Translations under genes and position numbers: made by a program
The notes under the pieces: model-generated
Database searches by the model: none
What the model was told of the DNA's origin: nothing
Seen by the model: the letters and a program-made list of their open reading frames with translations, nothing else
Source of the DNA: Serratia plymuthica NBRC 102599
GTDB lineage: Bacteria; Pseudomonadota; Gammaproteobacteria; Enterobacterales; Enterobacteriaceae
Length of the DNA stretch: 57,936 nt
Direction of reading: 5' to 3'
Assembly (NCBI RefSeq): GCF_001590925.1
Contig: NZ_BCTU01000004.1
Coordinates: 1 to 57,936 of the forward strand
Shown here: one piece after another, positions 44,768 to 53,923 of the stretch
Layout of the letters: every line of letters starts with the position of its first letter
How positions within the stretch are numbered: position 1 is the stretch's first letter

Positions 44768-45865
44768 ATGAAGATTGAAAAATTGTTCTCCCCGCTGAAG
44801 GTTGGCTCTGCAACTTTGCCAAACCGCGTGTTTATGGCCCCGCTGACGCGTCTTCGCAGCATTGAGCCTGGCGATATTCCTACTCCGTTGATGGCCGAAT
44901 ATTATGCCCAGCGCGCCAGCGCCGGTCTGATCGTGACCGAAGCCACCCAGATTTCTTTCCAGGCGAAAGGCTATGCCGGCGCTCCGGGGCTGCATACCCC
45001 AGAGCAGATCGCCGCGTGGAAAAAGATCACCCAGGCCGTACACGATAAAAACGGCCATATCGCCGTTCAGTTGTGGCATGTGGGACGTATCTCCCACAAC
45101 AGCCTGCAACCGGGCCAACAGGCACCGGTAGCCCCTTCCGCGATCAATGCCGACACCCGCACCACCGTGCGTGACGAAACCGGTGCCTGGGTGCGGGTTC
45201 CAACCTCGACCCCGCGTGCGCTGGAAACCGAAGAGATCCCGGGCATCATTAACGATTTCCGCCAGGCAAGCGCCAATGCGCGTGAGGCCGGTTTCGACTT
45301 TATCGAACTGCACGCGGCCCACGGTTATCTGCTGCACCAGTTCATGTCCCCAGCCTCCAACCAGCGCACCGATCAGTACGGCGGCAGCATCGAAAACCGC
45401 ACACGTCTGACGTTGGAAGTGGTCGACGCGACCATCGCTGAATGGGGTTCAGAGCATATCGGTATCCGCATTTCGCCGTTGGGCCCGTTCAATGGTCTGG
45501 ATAACGGTGAAGATCAGGAAGAAGCGGCGCTGTATCTGGTCGAAGAGTTGAATAAGCGCAACATCGCTTTCCTGCACATTTCCGAACCGGACTGGGCAGG
45601 CGGCAAACCTTATTCCAACGCCTTCCGCGATTCAGTGCGCGCCCGCTTTAAAGGGGTAATTGTCGGCGCAGGCGCCTACACCGCCGAGAAAGCCGAAGAG
45701 CTGATCAACAAAGGCTTTATCGATGCGGTGGCCTTTGGCCGCAGCTACATTGCCAACCCGGATCTGGTCGAGCGTTTCAAACAGAACGCACCGCTGAACG
45801 AGCCGCAGGCGGAAACCTTCTACGGCGGCGGCGCCGAAGGCTACACCGATTATCCGACGCTGTAA
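44768..45865 (+). CDS. nemA: N-ethylmaleimide reductase NemA
   Basis: A 365-residue FMN-dependent ene-reductase of the Old Yellow Enzyme family. Markers are [11 protein letters not shown], the active-site His pair in [13 protein letters not shown], and [11 protein letters not shown]. It reduces N-ethylmaleimide, nitro-esters and other electrophiles with NADPH. It follows nemR in the same direction and is followed by a strong terminator. Confidence 0.96.
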   Translation: MKIEKLFSPLKVGSATLPNRVFMAPLTRLRSIEPGDIPTPLMAEYYAQRASAGLIVTEATQISFQAKGYAGAPGLHTPEQIAAWKKITQAVHDKNGHIAVQLWHVGRISHNSLQPGQQAPVAPSAINADTRTTVRDETGAWVRVPTSTPRALETEEIPGIINDFRQASANAREAGFDFIELHAAHGYLLHQFMSPASNQRTDQYGGSIENRTRLTLEVVDATIAEWGSEHIGIRISPLGPFNGLDNGEDQEEAALYLVEELNKRNIAFLHISEPDWAGGKPYSNAFRDSVRARFKGVIVGAGAYTAEKAEELINKGFIDAVAFGRSYIANPDLVERFKQNAPLNEPQAETFYGGGAEGYTDYPTL

Positions 45866-45872
45866 GTAAGAT

Positions 45873-45911
45873 AAAAAGCCTGCCGGTGAACGAATGCCGG
45901 CGGGCTTTTTG
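45873..45911. terminator. Intrinsic terminator between nemA and idi
   Basis: A 14-bp stem AAAAAGCCTGCCGG / CCGGCGGGCTTTTT (one wobble) with a 10-base loop. It ends nemA, and in the other direction could end idi. Confidence 0.92.
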
Positions 45912-45974
45912 CTGTTTATCGGCAAAGCCGTTGGGACGGGTAAAGACGGCTCTTGTCGTACAACGCGAATGCAA

Positions 45975-46514
45975 TTAATGAGTCGCCAACGTCGCCCAAC
46001 GCGCGATCTCGTTGGCATCGACAGTATTCATTATTTCCCTAAACCAAACGGTAAATTTATCTGGGCTCCGTTTTATCTCATCAGTTAATTGCTGAATATC
46101 CATCCACAGCCAGCTATGGGCTTCGGCAGGATCTCCCTGAGGCTCGCCATCAAATAATCCCACGTAGATATGATCGAACTCGTGCTCAATTAAGTCGCCC
46201 GGCACCTCTGACCGATAAGTGAAGCTGGAGACCTGCTGCAACTCGCTGCTGAACCCCATCTCCTCCTGTAACCGACGCTGCGCCGCTGCTGCCGTCGCCT
46301 CTCCCCAGCGCGGGTGGCCACAGCAACTGTTGGTCCATAACCCAGCCGAATGATATTTACTGAAAGCTCGCTGTTGCAGTAGTAAACGGCCCTGGCTATC
46401 GAAGATAAAAATTGAAAACGCTCGGTGCAACAACCCCTGCTGATGTATCTGCGTTTTTGTTTGCGAGCCGATGGAATTATCATCGGCATCAACCAGAATC
46501 AGCATTTCATCCAT
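45975..46514 (-). CDS. idi: Isopentenyl-diphosphate delta-isomerase (type I)
   Basis: A 179-residue Nudix-fold isomerase. The start at ATG 46514 (MDEMLILVDADDNSIG) follows AGGAGG; the frame is open to 46583. The catalytic Cys is in TNSCCGHPRWGE, followed by the Nudix box (GEATAAAAQRRLQEEMG), and the second catalytic Glu is in LIEHEFDHIYVG. It interconverts IPP and DMAPP for ubiquinone, undecaprenyl and other isoprenoids. Its insertion separates nemA from gloA, which are neighbours in E. coli. Confidence 0.93.
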   Translation of the reverse strand: MDEMLILVDADDNSIGSQTKTQIHQQGLLHRAFSIFIFDSQGRLLLQQRAFSKYHSAGLWTNSCCGHPRWGEATAAAAQRRLQEEMGFSSELQQVSSFTYRSEVPGDLIEHEFDHIYVGLFDGEPQGDPAEAHSWLWMDIQQLTDEIKRSPDKFTVWFREIMNTVDANEIARWATLATH

Positions 46515-46836
46515 TGACGGCCTCCTTCGGCAAGAGCGATGACTTCGTACCGGTAAAACCCTAACCAGACCCAAATTTATCAATTGACGCGATCCAACCC
46601 TGGCCCGCTATCAGACCTCGCCCCCTTGAGGTGGGTAATAGTACTTATTTCCCTGATTCGAACGACAGCATACTGTGCGGTTATCATCAGCATAGTCGAT
46701 GCATAGGTGACATCGTCACCTTTATTCTCATGCCTTAGCCATGTCGATAAATTGAAATCCCTTATACGGCAACGCTATACTGAGTTTCGCTAAGATCCAT
46801 TCGCCGTTGACGACGGCACATCCAATCAGAGGAATT
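46515..46836. other. Divergent region between idi and gloA
   Basis: 322 bases. A perfect 7-bp dyad AGGTGAC-ATC-GTCACCT at 46705-46721 is followed by TTATTC and could be a terminator or an operator. The gloA promoter is listed separately. There is no reading frame of note. Confidence 0.5.
46752..46781 (+). promoter_or_regulatory. gloA promoter
   Basis: TTGAAA (46752-46757), 18 bases, TATACT (46776-46781). The predicted start is near 46788, 49 bases before the gloA ATG. No NemR box is seen, so gloA seems independent of NemR here, unlike the nemRA-gloA unit of E. coli. Confidence 0.65.
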
Positions 46837-47244
46837 ATGCGCTTACTCCATACCATGATCCGCGTCGGTGACCTGCAACGCTCCATCGACTTCTATACCA
46901 AGGTATTAGGCATGCGCCTGCTGCGCACCAGCGAGAACCCAGAATACAAATACTCGTTGGCATTTGTCGGTTATACCGATGAAAACGAAGGCGCAGTGAT
47001 TGAGCTGACCTATAACTGGGGCACCGACAGCTACGAAATGGGCACCGCGTTCGGCCATCTGGCGTTGGGCGTCGACGATGTGGCCGCCACCTGTGACAGC
47101 ATTCGTAACGCCGGTGGCAAAGTGAGCCGTGAAGCCGGGCCGGTCAAGGGCGGCACCACGATTATCGCCTTTGTTGAAGATCCGGACGGTTATAAGATCG
47201 AACTGATCGAGAACAAACACGCCGGTCAGGGCCTCGGCCACTGA
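46837..47244 (+). CDS. gloA: Lactoylglutathione lyase (glyoxalase I)
   Basis: A 135-residue glyoxalase I. The ATG at 46837 follows AGAGGA. Metal ligands His5, Glu56, His74 and Glu122 sit exactly where E. coli GloA has them. It converts the methylglyoxal-glutathione hemithioacetal to S-lactoylglutathione. The neighbouring nemA and rnt follow E. coli order, apart from idi. Confidence 0.97.
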   Translation: MRLLHTMIRVGDLQRSIDFYTKVLGMRLLRTSENPEYKYSLAFVGYTDENEGAVIELTYNWGTDSYEMGTAFGHLALGVDDVAATCDSIRNAGGKVSREAGPVKGGTTIIAFVEDPDGYKIELIENKHAGQGLGH

Positions 47245-47355
47245 GACCGATGAGGGGCGCTTTCGGCGCCCTTCTTGTTATGCCTGCGATACCGCCTGCA
47301 ACCGGGCGTAAAATTTGCCATAATGCGCGCTGCATTCGATGAAGATAAGAAACTG

Positions 47356-48003
47356 ATGGCCGAAAAAAGTGATCTTAACGCCCTGAGTGGCCGTTTTCGT
47401 GGGTTTTATCCCGTAGTGATAGATATAGAAACCGCTGGATTTAATGCCAAAACCGACGCGCTGCTGGAGATTGCCGCCGTTACGTTAAAAATGGACGAAG
47501 AAGGCTGGTTGCAGCAGGATGAAACCCTGCACTTTCACGTTGAACCTTTTGAAGGTGCCAACCTGCAACCGGAAGCGCTGGCATTCAACGGTATCGACCC
47601 GCATAACCCGTTGCGCGGTGCAGTAAGTGAATACGATGCGTTACACGCCATTTTTAAAGCGGTACGCAAAGGCATCAAGGACCGTGGCTGCAACCGGGCG
47701 ATTATCGTGGCGCACAACGCCAACTTTGATCACAGTTTCCTGATGGCCGCAGCAGAACGCGCAAGCCTGAAGCGCAACCCTTTCCACCCGTTCGCCACCT
47801 TTGACACTGCCGCGCTAAGCGGGCTGGTGTTGGGGCAAACCGTGTTGGCCAAAGCCTGTATTGCCGCCAATATCCCGTTCGACAGCACCCAGGCGCATTC
47901 GGCCCTGTACGACACCGAACAAACCGCTCAACTGTTCTGCGAGCTGGTTAACCGCTGGAAACGCCTTGGCGGATGGCCGCTGGCCATCGGTGATACTGAC
48001 TGA
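47356..48003 (+). CDS. rnt: Ribonuclease T
   Basis: A 215-residue DEDD-family 3'-5' exoribonuclease that trims tRNA and other stable RNA 3' ends. ATG 47356 ([20 protein letters not shown]) matches the E. coli start; an open extension to 47275 overlaps gloA's terminator region. The Exo I motif is [11 protein letters not shown], and the last motif includes [10 protein letters not shown] and [15 protein letters not shown]. lhr, which follows rnt in E. coli, is absent here. Confidence 0.96.
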   Translation: MAEKSDLNALSGRFRGFYPVVIDIETAGFNAKTDALLEIAAVTLKMDEEGWLQQDETLHFHVEPFEGANLQPEALAFNGIDPHNPLRGAVSEYDALHAIFKAVRKGIKDRGCNRAIIVAHNANFDHSFLMAAAERASLKRNPFHPFATFDTAALSGLVLGQTVLAKACIAANIPFDSTQAHSALYDTEQTAQLFCELVNRWKRLGGWPLAIGDTD

Positions 48004-48015
48004 ACCGCAAATAAA

Positions 48016-48048
48016 TCGGGCGGCCCAGTTTGCACTGGCGCCGCCCGA
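48016..48048. terminator. Bidirectional hairpin between rnt and grxD
   Basis: A stem of 9 bp (TCGGGCGGC / GCCGCCCGA) continues, after a one-base bulge, with CCAGT / ACTGG around loop TTGC. TGTCTTCTT follows on the plus strand. It separates the convergent rnt and grxD genes. Confidence 0.8.
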
Positions 48049-48074
48049 TGTCTTCTTGCAATCAACCCGAGCCG

Positions 48075-48419
48075 TTATGGCTGCTGGTCTTCTTGCTCTT
48101 TGTACTTCGCTGCCGTTTCTTTGATCAGCTGTTGCAGTTCGCCGCGCTGATACATTTCGATAATGATATCACAGCCGCCTACCAGCTCACCGTCGACCCA
48201 CAGCTGCGGGAAAGTCGGCCAGTTGGCGTATTTCGGCAACTCGGAGCGGATGTCCGGATTCTGCAGAATATCAACGTAGGCAAAGCGTTCGCCACAAGCA
48301 GACAGCGCCTGCACCGCTTGCGCAGAGAAACCGCAGTTTGGCAATTTCGGTGAACCTTTCATGTACAGCAGAATTGGGTTCTCACCGATCTGCTGCTGAA
48401 TTTTTTCAATCGTCGTCAT
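48075..48419 (-). CDS. grxD: Monothiol glutaredoxin GrxD
   Basis: A 114-residue monothiol glutaredoxin with active site CGFS (Cys29) in KGSPKLPNCGFSAQAVQAL. It binds a bridging [2Fe-2S] cluster with glutathione and takes part in iron-sulfur delivery. WPTFPQLWVDGELVGGCDII is the conserved glutathione-binding region. It converges on rnt. Confidence 0.96.
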   Translation of the reverse strand: MTTIEKIQQQIGENPILLYMKGSPKLPNCGFSAQAVQALSACGERFAYVDILQNPDIRSELPKYANWPTFPQLWVDGELVGGCDIIIEMYQRGELQQLIKETAAKYKEQEDQQP

Positions 48420-48834
48420 TTATTGCTTCCTCAAGCCACATCTCATGGCTACAACATGCATCACACTGGCTATTGTAGCGGCTGGAACAGTCGCAAGAAA
48501 ACGCCATCTTTTGCAAGGGTATTCCCCGTTGCCAATCGCATCTTACCGGCAAAGGCCATTCCGGTTAAAACATACGCTCAGAATAACATTTTTAATCCGA
48601 CCATTTCACTAATATATTTTTCCGCCTCCTGGTACCCCTTTAATAATTCCAACAGCGGCCAAAGGTGATTTTTTATACACCAACAGATTGATTTTTCGGC
48701 AAAAAAAATGCTGTTAACGTTTTCTCACAATATGGATTATCATTTATGAGTTCTTCGCTGTTTTATATGGCGAAATTGGGGAATACTGTCATTCTTTCGA
48801 TATCTGTTCCGGGGCCAAGGTTGGTAACGTCGAC
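48420..48834. other. Divergent region between grxD and mepH
   Basis: 415 bases with no credible gene. It is AT-rich from about 48560 on. It should hold the grxD and mepH promoters, but I could not choose a promoter with confidence. In E. coli mepH (ydhO) follows grxD here as well. Confidence 0.45.
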
Positions 48835-49653
48835 ATGCGTTTAATTCTTACGCTTTTTGTGCTGTTGTTTACACAGCTATTCTTAAATCTGGCGCACGCT
48901 GCGCCACAGGCGCGTATTGCCGCCGAGCAGCGCAAGAGCCACGTTAATGAAGCACGGCCGGATGACCGCAAGAAAAAGAAAGCGGCAAAGGCCAGCAAAA
49001 AAGTGAAAGTCACTGCTCCGCCAAAAACAGCCAAGGTTTCCAAAGCCAAAACAGAAAAAACCGCTAAAAAGATCGTCAGCGCAAAATCGAAACACCAAAC
49101 CCAGAAAATAGCCAAAATCAAAGTGACCCCACCGAAAAAGGGTTACAAAAAAGGCTATGGTCGCCACCGGGAACCCGGCATGGCCACCGCCAAATTGGCT
49201 CGCGACGAAAAGCCGCTGAAACTCACCCCGGCGCACAAAAAGCGCTATCAGCACGCCAAGCAAACCGCGATGGCCAAGCTGATGGACCAAATGGGCAAAC
49301 CTTATCGCTGGGGCGGCACTTCGCCAAGAACCGGTTTTGACTGTAGCGGACTGATTTATTACGCCTATAAAGACGTAGTGAAAATCAAGATGCCGCGTAC
49401 TGCCAACGAGATGTATCACCTGCGCGATGCGGCACCGATCAAGAAAAACGAGCTGGAAAGCGGTGACCTGGTGTTCTTCCGCATCAACAACCGTGGCGTG
49501 GCCGATCACGTCGGCGTCTATCTGGGCAACGGCAAATTCATTCAGTCACCGCGTACCGGTGAGGAAATCCGTATCAGCCAGTTGGACAACGACTACTGGC
49601 AAAACCACTACATTGGTGCCCGCCGTGTGGTAACACCGAAAACCATTCGATAA
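48835..49653 (+). CDS. mepH: Murein DD-endopeptidase MepH (NlpC/P60)
   Basis: A 272-residue secreted peptidoglycan hydrolase. The signal peptide is MRLILTLFVLLFTQLFLNLAHA. A long Lys/Ala-rich linker (residues about 35-130) precedes the C-terminal NlpC/P60 domain. The catalytic Cys is in RTGFDCSGLIYYAY, the His in VADHVGVYLGNG, and the third polar residue is in YIGARR. It cleaves meso-DAP to D-Ala cross-links. The length equals E. coli YdhO/MepH. Confidence 0.93.
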   Translation: MRLILTLFVLLFTQLFLNLAHAAPQARIAAEQRKSHVNEARPDDRKKKKAAKASKKVKVTAPPKTAKVSKAKTEKTAKKIVSAKSKHQTQKIAKIKVTPPKKGYKKGYGRHREPGMATAKLARDEKPLKLTPAHKKRYQHAKQTAMAKLMDQMGKPYRWGGTSPRTGFDCSGLIYYAYKDVVKIKMPRTANEMYHLRDAAPIKKNELESGDLVFFRINNRGVADHVGVYLGNGKFIQSPRTGEEIRISQLDNDYWQNHYIGARRVVTPKTIR

Positions 49654-49661
49654 TCGCCTCC

Positions 49662-49683
49662 GCGGCTGGTCCCCCCCAGCCGC
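49662..49683 (+). terminator. GC-rich hairpin after mepH
   Basis: GCGGCTGG / CCAGCCGC with loop TCCCCC begins 8 bases after the mepH stop. There is no T run, so it is a weak terminator or an RNA end protector. Confidence 0.5.
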
Positions 49684-49830
49684 ACGCCTCACCGCCTAAC
49701 GCAAGCGTTCTGATCTTAGGCCTTTTCGTCGCTCTCAGAGCACGGTTTCGCGAAGCCGCATGGAAAACATCCGGGTGTGGGTAAACGGGGCACTTGTGGA
49801 AAAATCTGACGTAGCGGTGGGAAAATGCGA

Positions 49831-49854
49831 ACAGGCGCAGTGAACTGCGCCTGT
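49831..49854 (-). terminator. Terminator downstream of ynhF
   Basis: A 10-bp perfect stem ACAGGCGCAG / CTGCGCCTGT with a TGAA (TTCA on minus) tetraloop. On the minus strand TCGCATTTTCCC follows, a short T run. It likely ends the small ynhF transcript. Confidence 0.75.
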
Positions 49855-49868
49855 GTGACAACCGGGGA

Positions 49869-49958
49869 TCAGTTCAACGCCGCGGTGAAGCTAAAAGCAA
49901 TAATAACGGCCAGCGCGCACACAGTGGTGAACAGTGACATTTTCAGATCGGTATCCAT
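49869..49958 (-). CDS. ynhF: Small membrane protein YnhF (29 residues)
   Basis: A 29-residue frame, too short for usual gene calling. It starts MDTDLKMSLFTTV, forms one membrane segment (VCALAVIIAFSF) and ends TAALN. AAGGAG (plus 49963-49968) sits 4-9 bases before the ATG, and a terminator follows. E. coli YnhF is a 29-residue inner-membrane protein with the pattern M-TDLK-SL-TT...TAAL-, encoded near purR, so both sequence and position agree. The function is unknown. sodB and ydhP, which lie nearby in E. coli, are missing here. Confidence 0.88.
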   Translation of the reverse strand: MDTDLKMSLFTTVCALAVIIAFSFTAALN

Positions 49959-49969
49959 TACAACTCCTT

Positions 49970-50282
49970 TTCAGACGGGTTATCCCAAGGATAAAAGGCA
50001 CACAATTAATGCGTCAAACCATTTTCCCACAGTTAGACAATAAAATCTTGTTATCATTTCCCGGTTTATAATACTGATTACCTCTTCCACTTTGGCTCAA
50101 TATGGGACAAAATTCGCAGTTCACAACTGCGTACCGGCAAAAATGCCCCTCCTGACCAAACGCTGACGACTTCAATACACTAAAAACTCAGCTTCGCTTA
50201 TTTGGAAGAAGGATCTACGCAGGCAAACGATTAACATCACACTTACATGCTGCAACATGTGAGTTCAGGAGTCATTCTTTAC
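49970..50282. other. Upstream region of purR and ynhF
   Basis: About 310 AT-rich bases between the divergent ynhF and purR. They must contain both promoters. A TATAAT at 50067-50072 is a candidate -10 for purR, but the nearby TTGTTA is only 13 bases upstream, too close for a standard promoter. A partial PurR box is listed at 50221-50236. Confidence 0.4.
50221..50236 (+). promoter_or_regulatory. Partial PurR box before purR
   Basis: AGGCAAACGATTAACA matches the PUR box ACGCAAACGTTTNCNT strongly in its left half (GCAAACG) and weakly on the right. It lies 47 bases before the purR start. E. coli purR is autorepressed through such sites, which supports the call. Confidence 0.5.
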
Positions 50283-51308
50283 ATGGCAACGATTAAAGAT
50301 GTGGCCAAACGCGCTGGCGTTTCCACCACCACCGTTTCGCACGTCATCAATAAGACTCGTTTCGTCGCCGAAGAGACTAAAGCGGCCGTCGCGGCCGCGA
50401 TCAAAGAGCTGCACTATTCTCCCAGCGCCGTGGCGCGCAGCCTGAAAGTCAATCACACCAAATCTATCGGTCTGCTGGCTACCTCCAGCGAAGCGCCCTA
50501 TTTCGCCGAAGTGATCGAGGCGGTGGAAAACAGCTGCTACAGCAAAGGCTATACGCTGATCCTGTGTAACTCGCACAATAACCTGGACAAGCAACGCGCT
50601 TATCTGGCGATGCTGGCGCAAAAACGCGTCGATGGTCTGCTGGTGATGTGCTCTGAATACCCGGATCAATTGCTGGGGATGTTGGAAGATTACCGTAACA
50701 TCCCAATGGTGGTCATGGACTGGGGCGCAGCACGCGGTGATTTTACCGATACCATTATCGACAACGCCCTCGAAGGCGGTTATCTGGCCGGCCGCTATCT
50801 GATCGAGCGTGGCCACCGTGAGATTGGCGCCATTCCGGGCCAATTAGCGCGCAATACCGGCGGCGGCCGCCATCAGGGCTTTTTAAAAGCCATGGAAGAA
50901 GCCAATATTGAGGTGCGCGACGAGTGGATTGTACAAGGTGACTTCGAACCGGAATCCGGCTACAAAGCCATGCACCAGATATTATCGCAGAAACAGCGCC
51001 CAACGGCGGTATTCTGCGGCGGCGACATTATGGCAATGGGCGCTATTTGCGCCGCTGATGAGCTGGGGTTGCGCGTACCGCAGGATATTTCCGTTATTGG
51101 TTACGATAATGTGCGCAACGCCCGCTATTTCACGCCGGCACTGACGACCATCCATCAGCCCAAAGAGCGTTTGGGCGAGATGGCGTTCACCATGCTGCTG
51201 GACCGCATCATCAGCAAGCGTGAAGAATCGCAAGTCATTGAGGTACATCCGAAGCTGGTTGAACGCCGCTCGGTCGCCGACGGTCCCTTCATCGATTACC
51301 GCCGCTAG
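50283..51308 (+). CDS. purR: Purine repressor PurR
   Basis: A 341-residue LacI-family repressor starting at ATG 50283 ([25 protein letters not shown]). The hinge helix is [15 protein letters not shown], and the ligand domain binds hypoxanthine or guanine. It represses purine and pyrimidine synthesis genes. The length and N terminus match E. coli PurR. The stop overlaps the end of the convergent punR by four bases. Confidence 0.97.
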   Translation: MATIKDVAKRAGVSTTTVSHVINKTRFVAEETKAAVAAAIKELHYSPSAVARSLKVNHTKSIGLLATSSEAPYFAEVIEAVENSCYSKGYTLILCNSHNNLDKQRAYLAMLAQKRVDGLLVMCSEYPDQLLGMLEDYRNIPMVVMDWGAARGDFTDTIIDNALEGGYLAGRYLIERGHREIGAIPGQLARNTGGGRHQGFLKAMEEANIEVRDEWIVQGDFEPESGYKAMHQILSQKQRPTAVFCGGDIMAMGAICAADELGLRVPQDISVIGYDNVRNARYFTPALTTIHQPKERLGEMAFTMLLDRIISKREESQVIEVHPKLVERRSVADGPFIDYRR

Positions 51309-52249
51309 TCGCCAGCGCCGGGAGCCAAAGCGGCTTCCGGCGTCACTTCGCTTAACCATTCCTGATTCAAGGTTTCACTGTCCCCCAGGTAATCCAGCAG
51401 CCAGGCCATCGCCGGCGATGGGGTATTCTGCTGCCAGGTCAGGCAGCATGGGCTGGCGGGAAATGGCTGTTGCAGTTGCAGCGCCACCAATTCACCACGC
51501 TGTACCAACGGCAATACCTGATGCGCAGGCATCATGCCGACGCACAATCCGGCGCACAGGCAATCCACCGCAGAGGCCCAATCCGGCACCACCAGCCGCC
51601 GTTGATTGTCCAGCGTCCAGGTGACCCGCTTGGGCAGATTGCGTGACGTATCCTCCAGACACAGCGAAGGGAAAGGCCGGAGCTGATCATCGTTCAGCAG
51701 GCCATCCAACCCCGCCAAGGGATGCTGGGGGCTGGCGACACACAACCAACGCATGTCGCCCATGTCGCGAAAGGCGAAACCACCGCCAACCGGCACCGCC
51801 CGCGTAGCGCCGATCGCCATATCGGCGCGCCCGTCCACCAGCGCATCCCACACGCCGTTAAACACTTCGGGTTGGACCAACAGCTCGACATCGGGGAATT
51901 GACGGTAAAAATCCAGCACCAGCTGACGGCAGCGCTGCGGTTTGACGATGATATCCACCGCGATTTTTAATTGACCACGCCAACCATTGGCCACCTGCTG
52001 GCACTGTCTGCGAGTGTCGAGCATTTTTTTGATGACACCGCGCGCTTCCTGAATAAACAGCGTGCCGGCCGGCGTCAGTTCTACATCGCGATGACGCCGT
52101 TCAAATAGCGGTACCGCCAGCCATTGTTCCAGTTGCCGCACAGTATAGCTAACCGCCGAAGGCACCCGGTGGAGTTCCTGCGCCGCCGCGCTGAAGCTGC
52201 CGGTGCGGGCGACCGCGTCCACGACATCAAGCGAATATTCAGACCACAT
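51305..52249 (-). CDS. punR: LysR-type regulator PunR (YdhB)
   Basis: A 314-residue LysR-family regulator starting at ATG 52249 ([19 protein letters not shown]). The HTH is [28 protein letters not shown]. Sequence and position match E. coli YdhB, now known as PunR, activator of the divergent purine-nucleoside transporter gene punC (ydhC). The gap to punC is 124 bases and should hold its binding site. Confidence 0.94.
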   Translation of the reverse strand: MWSEYSLDVVDAVARTGSFSAAAQELHRVPSAVSYTVRQLEQWLAVPLFERRHRDVELTPAGTLFIQEARGVIKKMLDTRRQCQQVANGWRGQLKIAVDIIVKPQRCRQLVLDFYRQFPDVELLVQPEVFNGVWDALVDGRADMAIGATRAVPVGGGFAFRDMGDMRWLCVASPQHPLAGLDGLLNDDQLRPFPSLCLEDTSRNLPKRVTWTLDNQRRLVVPDWASAVDCLCAGLCVGMMPAHQVLPLVQRGELVALQLQQPFPASPCCLTWQQNTPSPAMAWLLDYLGDSETLNQEWLSEVTPEAALAPGAGD

Positions 52250-52373
52250 GATTTTTGCCTTCAATTTTTTTAACAGCACTTCGCAAATATTACCGTTTCA
52301 CAAGCAGAGATCCAGCCGGATACACTTGCCGGCGCTAAAAACCTGCGACAATAAAATATTAATGAGAAATACC

Positions 52374-53582
52374 ATGCGAAATTCCTTTGGTTTTATGTTC
52401 TATCTTGCCGGCCTGAGCATGCTGGGTTACCTGGCCACCGACATGTATCTGCCCGCCTTTGGCGCTATGCAGCAAGATCTGCAAATTTCCGCCGGCGCAA
52501 TCAGCGCCAGCCTTAGCATTTTCCTGGCCGGTTTTGCCTTTGCTCAACTGCTCTGGGGGCCGCTCTCCGATAATTTGGGCCGCAAACCCGTGCTACTGAT
52601 TGGCCTGGCGCTGTTTGCTCTGGGCTGCCTCGGCATGCTGTGGGTGCAAAATGCCGTCCAACTGTGGTCGCTGCGCTTTATCCAGGCGATCGGTGTGTGT
52701 TCAGCCGCCGTCACCTGGCAGGCGCTGGTCATTGACCGCTACCGTGAAGGCAAAGCCAACCGCGTATTCGCCACCATTATGCCGCTGGTAGCACTTTCGC
52801 CTGCGCTGGCACCGTTGGTCGGCTCCTGGTTGTTGAACCACATGGGATGGCGGGCAATTTTCGCCGTGCTGCTGGGTATCACCGTCATTTTGCTGCTGCC
52901 GACGCTGTTACTGAAGGAAAGCGCCAAAAGCGCGCCATCTGCCCAGCCCAAAAACACCCTGAGTTTCTTCCAACTGCTGAAGTCGCCGGTATTCAGCGGT
53001 AACGTCACCATTTTTGCCGCCTGCTCTGCCGGTTTTTTTGCCTGGCTCACCGGTTCGCCGTTTATTCTTGGCGATATGGGTTACAGCCCCAATGATATTG
53101 GCCTGAGCTATGTCCCGCAGACGCTGGCTTTCTTATTGGGCGGTTACGGTTGCCGTACGGCGTTAAACCGCATGAATGGCAACACCCTGCTGCCCTGGCT
53201 GCTGGTAGGTTATGGCATCAGCATGGTGGCGTTATATCTGGTGGCGACATTGACCGAACCCACGCTCACCACGTTGCTGATTCCATTCTGCCTGATGGCG
53301 CTGGTCAACGGAGCCTGCTACCCGATCGTAGTGGCGAATGCGTTGATGCCGTTCCCGGAAGGCACAGGCAAAGCCGCAGCGCTGCAAAATACCCTGCAAT
53401 TGGGCCTGTGCTTTGTCGCGAGCCTATTGGTTTCGGCCTTTATAGCCCAACCGCTGTTGGCGACGGTAACGGTGATGGTTTCAACGGTGGTATTGGCCGC
53501 GTTGGGGTATATGTTGCAACGGGGAAAAGTGATCGATAATTCGCAGGCAGTACGACAGGAACATGCTAACTCTGCGTCATAA
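52374..53582 (+). CDS. punC: MFS purine-nucleoside transporter PunC (YdhC)
   Basis: A 402-residue, 12-segment major facilitator of the Bcr/CflA drug-transporter group. I start at ATG 52374 ([29 protein letters not shown] read in parts); another ATG lies at 52362, and the frame stays open to 52203 without meaning. Motif A is [15 protein letters not shown]. coli YdhC takes up purine nucleosides under PunR control, and the divergent arrangement here is the same. Confidence 0.92.
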   Translation: MRNSFGFMFYLAGLSMLGYLATDMYLPAFGAMQQDLQISAGAISASLSIFLAGFAFAQLLWGPLSDNLGRKPVLLIGLALFALGCLGMLWVQNAVQLWSLRFIQAIGVCSAAVTWQALVIDRYREGKANRVFATIMPLVALSPALAPLVGSWLLNHMGWRAIFAVLLGITVILLLPTLLLKESAKSAPSAQPKNTLSFFQLLKSPVFSGNVTIFAACSAGFFAWLTGSPFILGDMGYSPNDIGLSYVPQTLAFLLGGYGCRTALNRMNGNTLLPWLLVGYGISMVALYLVATLTEPTLTTLLIPFCLMALVNGACYPIVVANALMPFPEGTGKAAALQNTLQLGLCFVASLLVSAFIAQPLLATVTVMVSTVVLAALGYMLQRGKVIDNSQAVRQEHANSAS

Positions 53583-53923
53583 TTACCTGCACTAATAATC
53601 ACTTAAAGAATATTTTTGCCGAGTGCGATTTACGGTTGAGTAAGCGCCTCGGCAAGCCTATACTCAAAACGACCTTTTAAAATAACACTTTTATAGTCTT
53701 ATTATCACAAGTAGCTGTTGTGTACGCGTATGGCGTCACACTTTTTTAAGGATTTGTTTATCCGCGCCTATTGCGCTGGAGCCTTCTTAAAATTTTCCTC
53801 TGTTCATAGTCGGATATCAGACGCCACGGTGACTTTCCACCGTAGGTATACATATGCGCCCGCAGAAATTGTCTAAGCTATTTTCTGGCGGGTCATAAGT
53901 CAGAAGAAGGTGATGGAGAAGCT
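53583..53923 (+). promoter_or_regulatory. cfa leader and promoters
   Basis: 341 bases without a gene. A clear sigma70 promoter is TTGAGT (53636-53641), 17 bases, TATACT (53659-53664), predicting a 5' leader of about 250 bases. CTAAGCT at 53873-53879, about 45 bases before the start, might be the -10 of a stationary-phase (RpoS) promoter. E. coli cfa likewise has a distal and a proximal promoter, and its long leader is a target of small RNAs; whether that holds here is inferred. GGAGAAG precedes the cfa ATG. Confidence 0.65.

Noticed and set aside
50048-50072. TTGTTA and TATAAT as a purR promoter
   Set aside because: The spacing is only 13 bases, outside the range of a working sigma70 promoter, so I left it as a possible -10 only.
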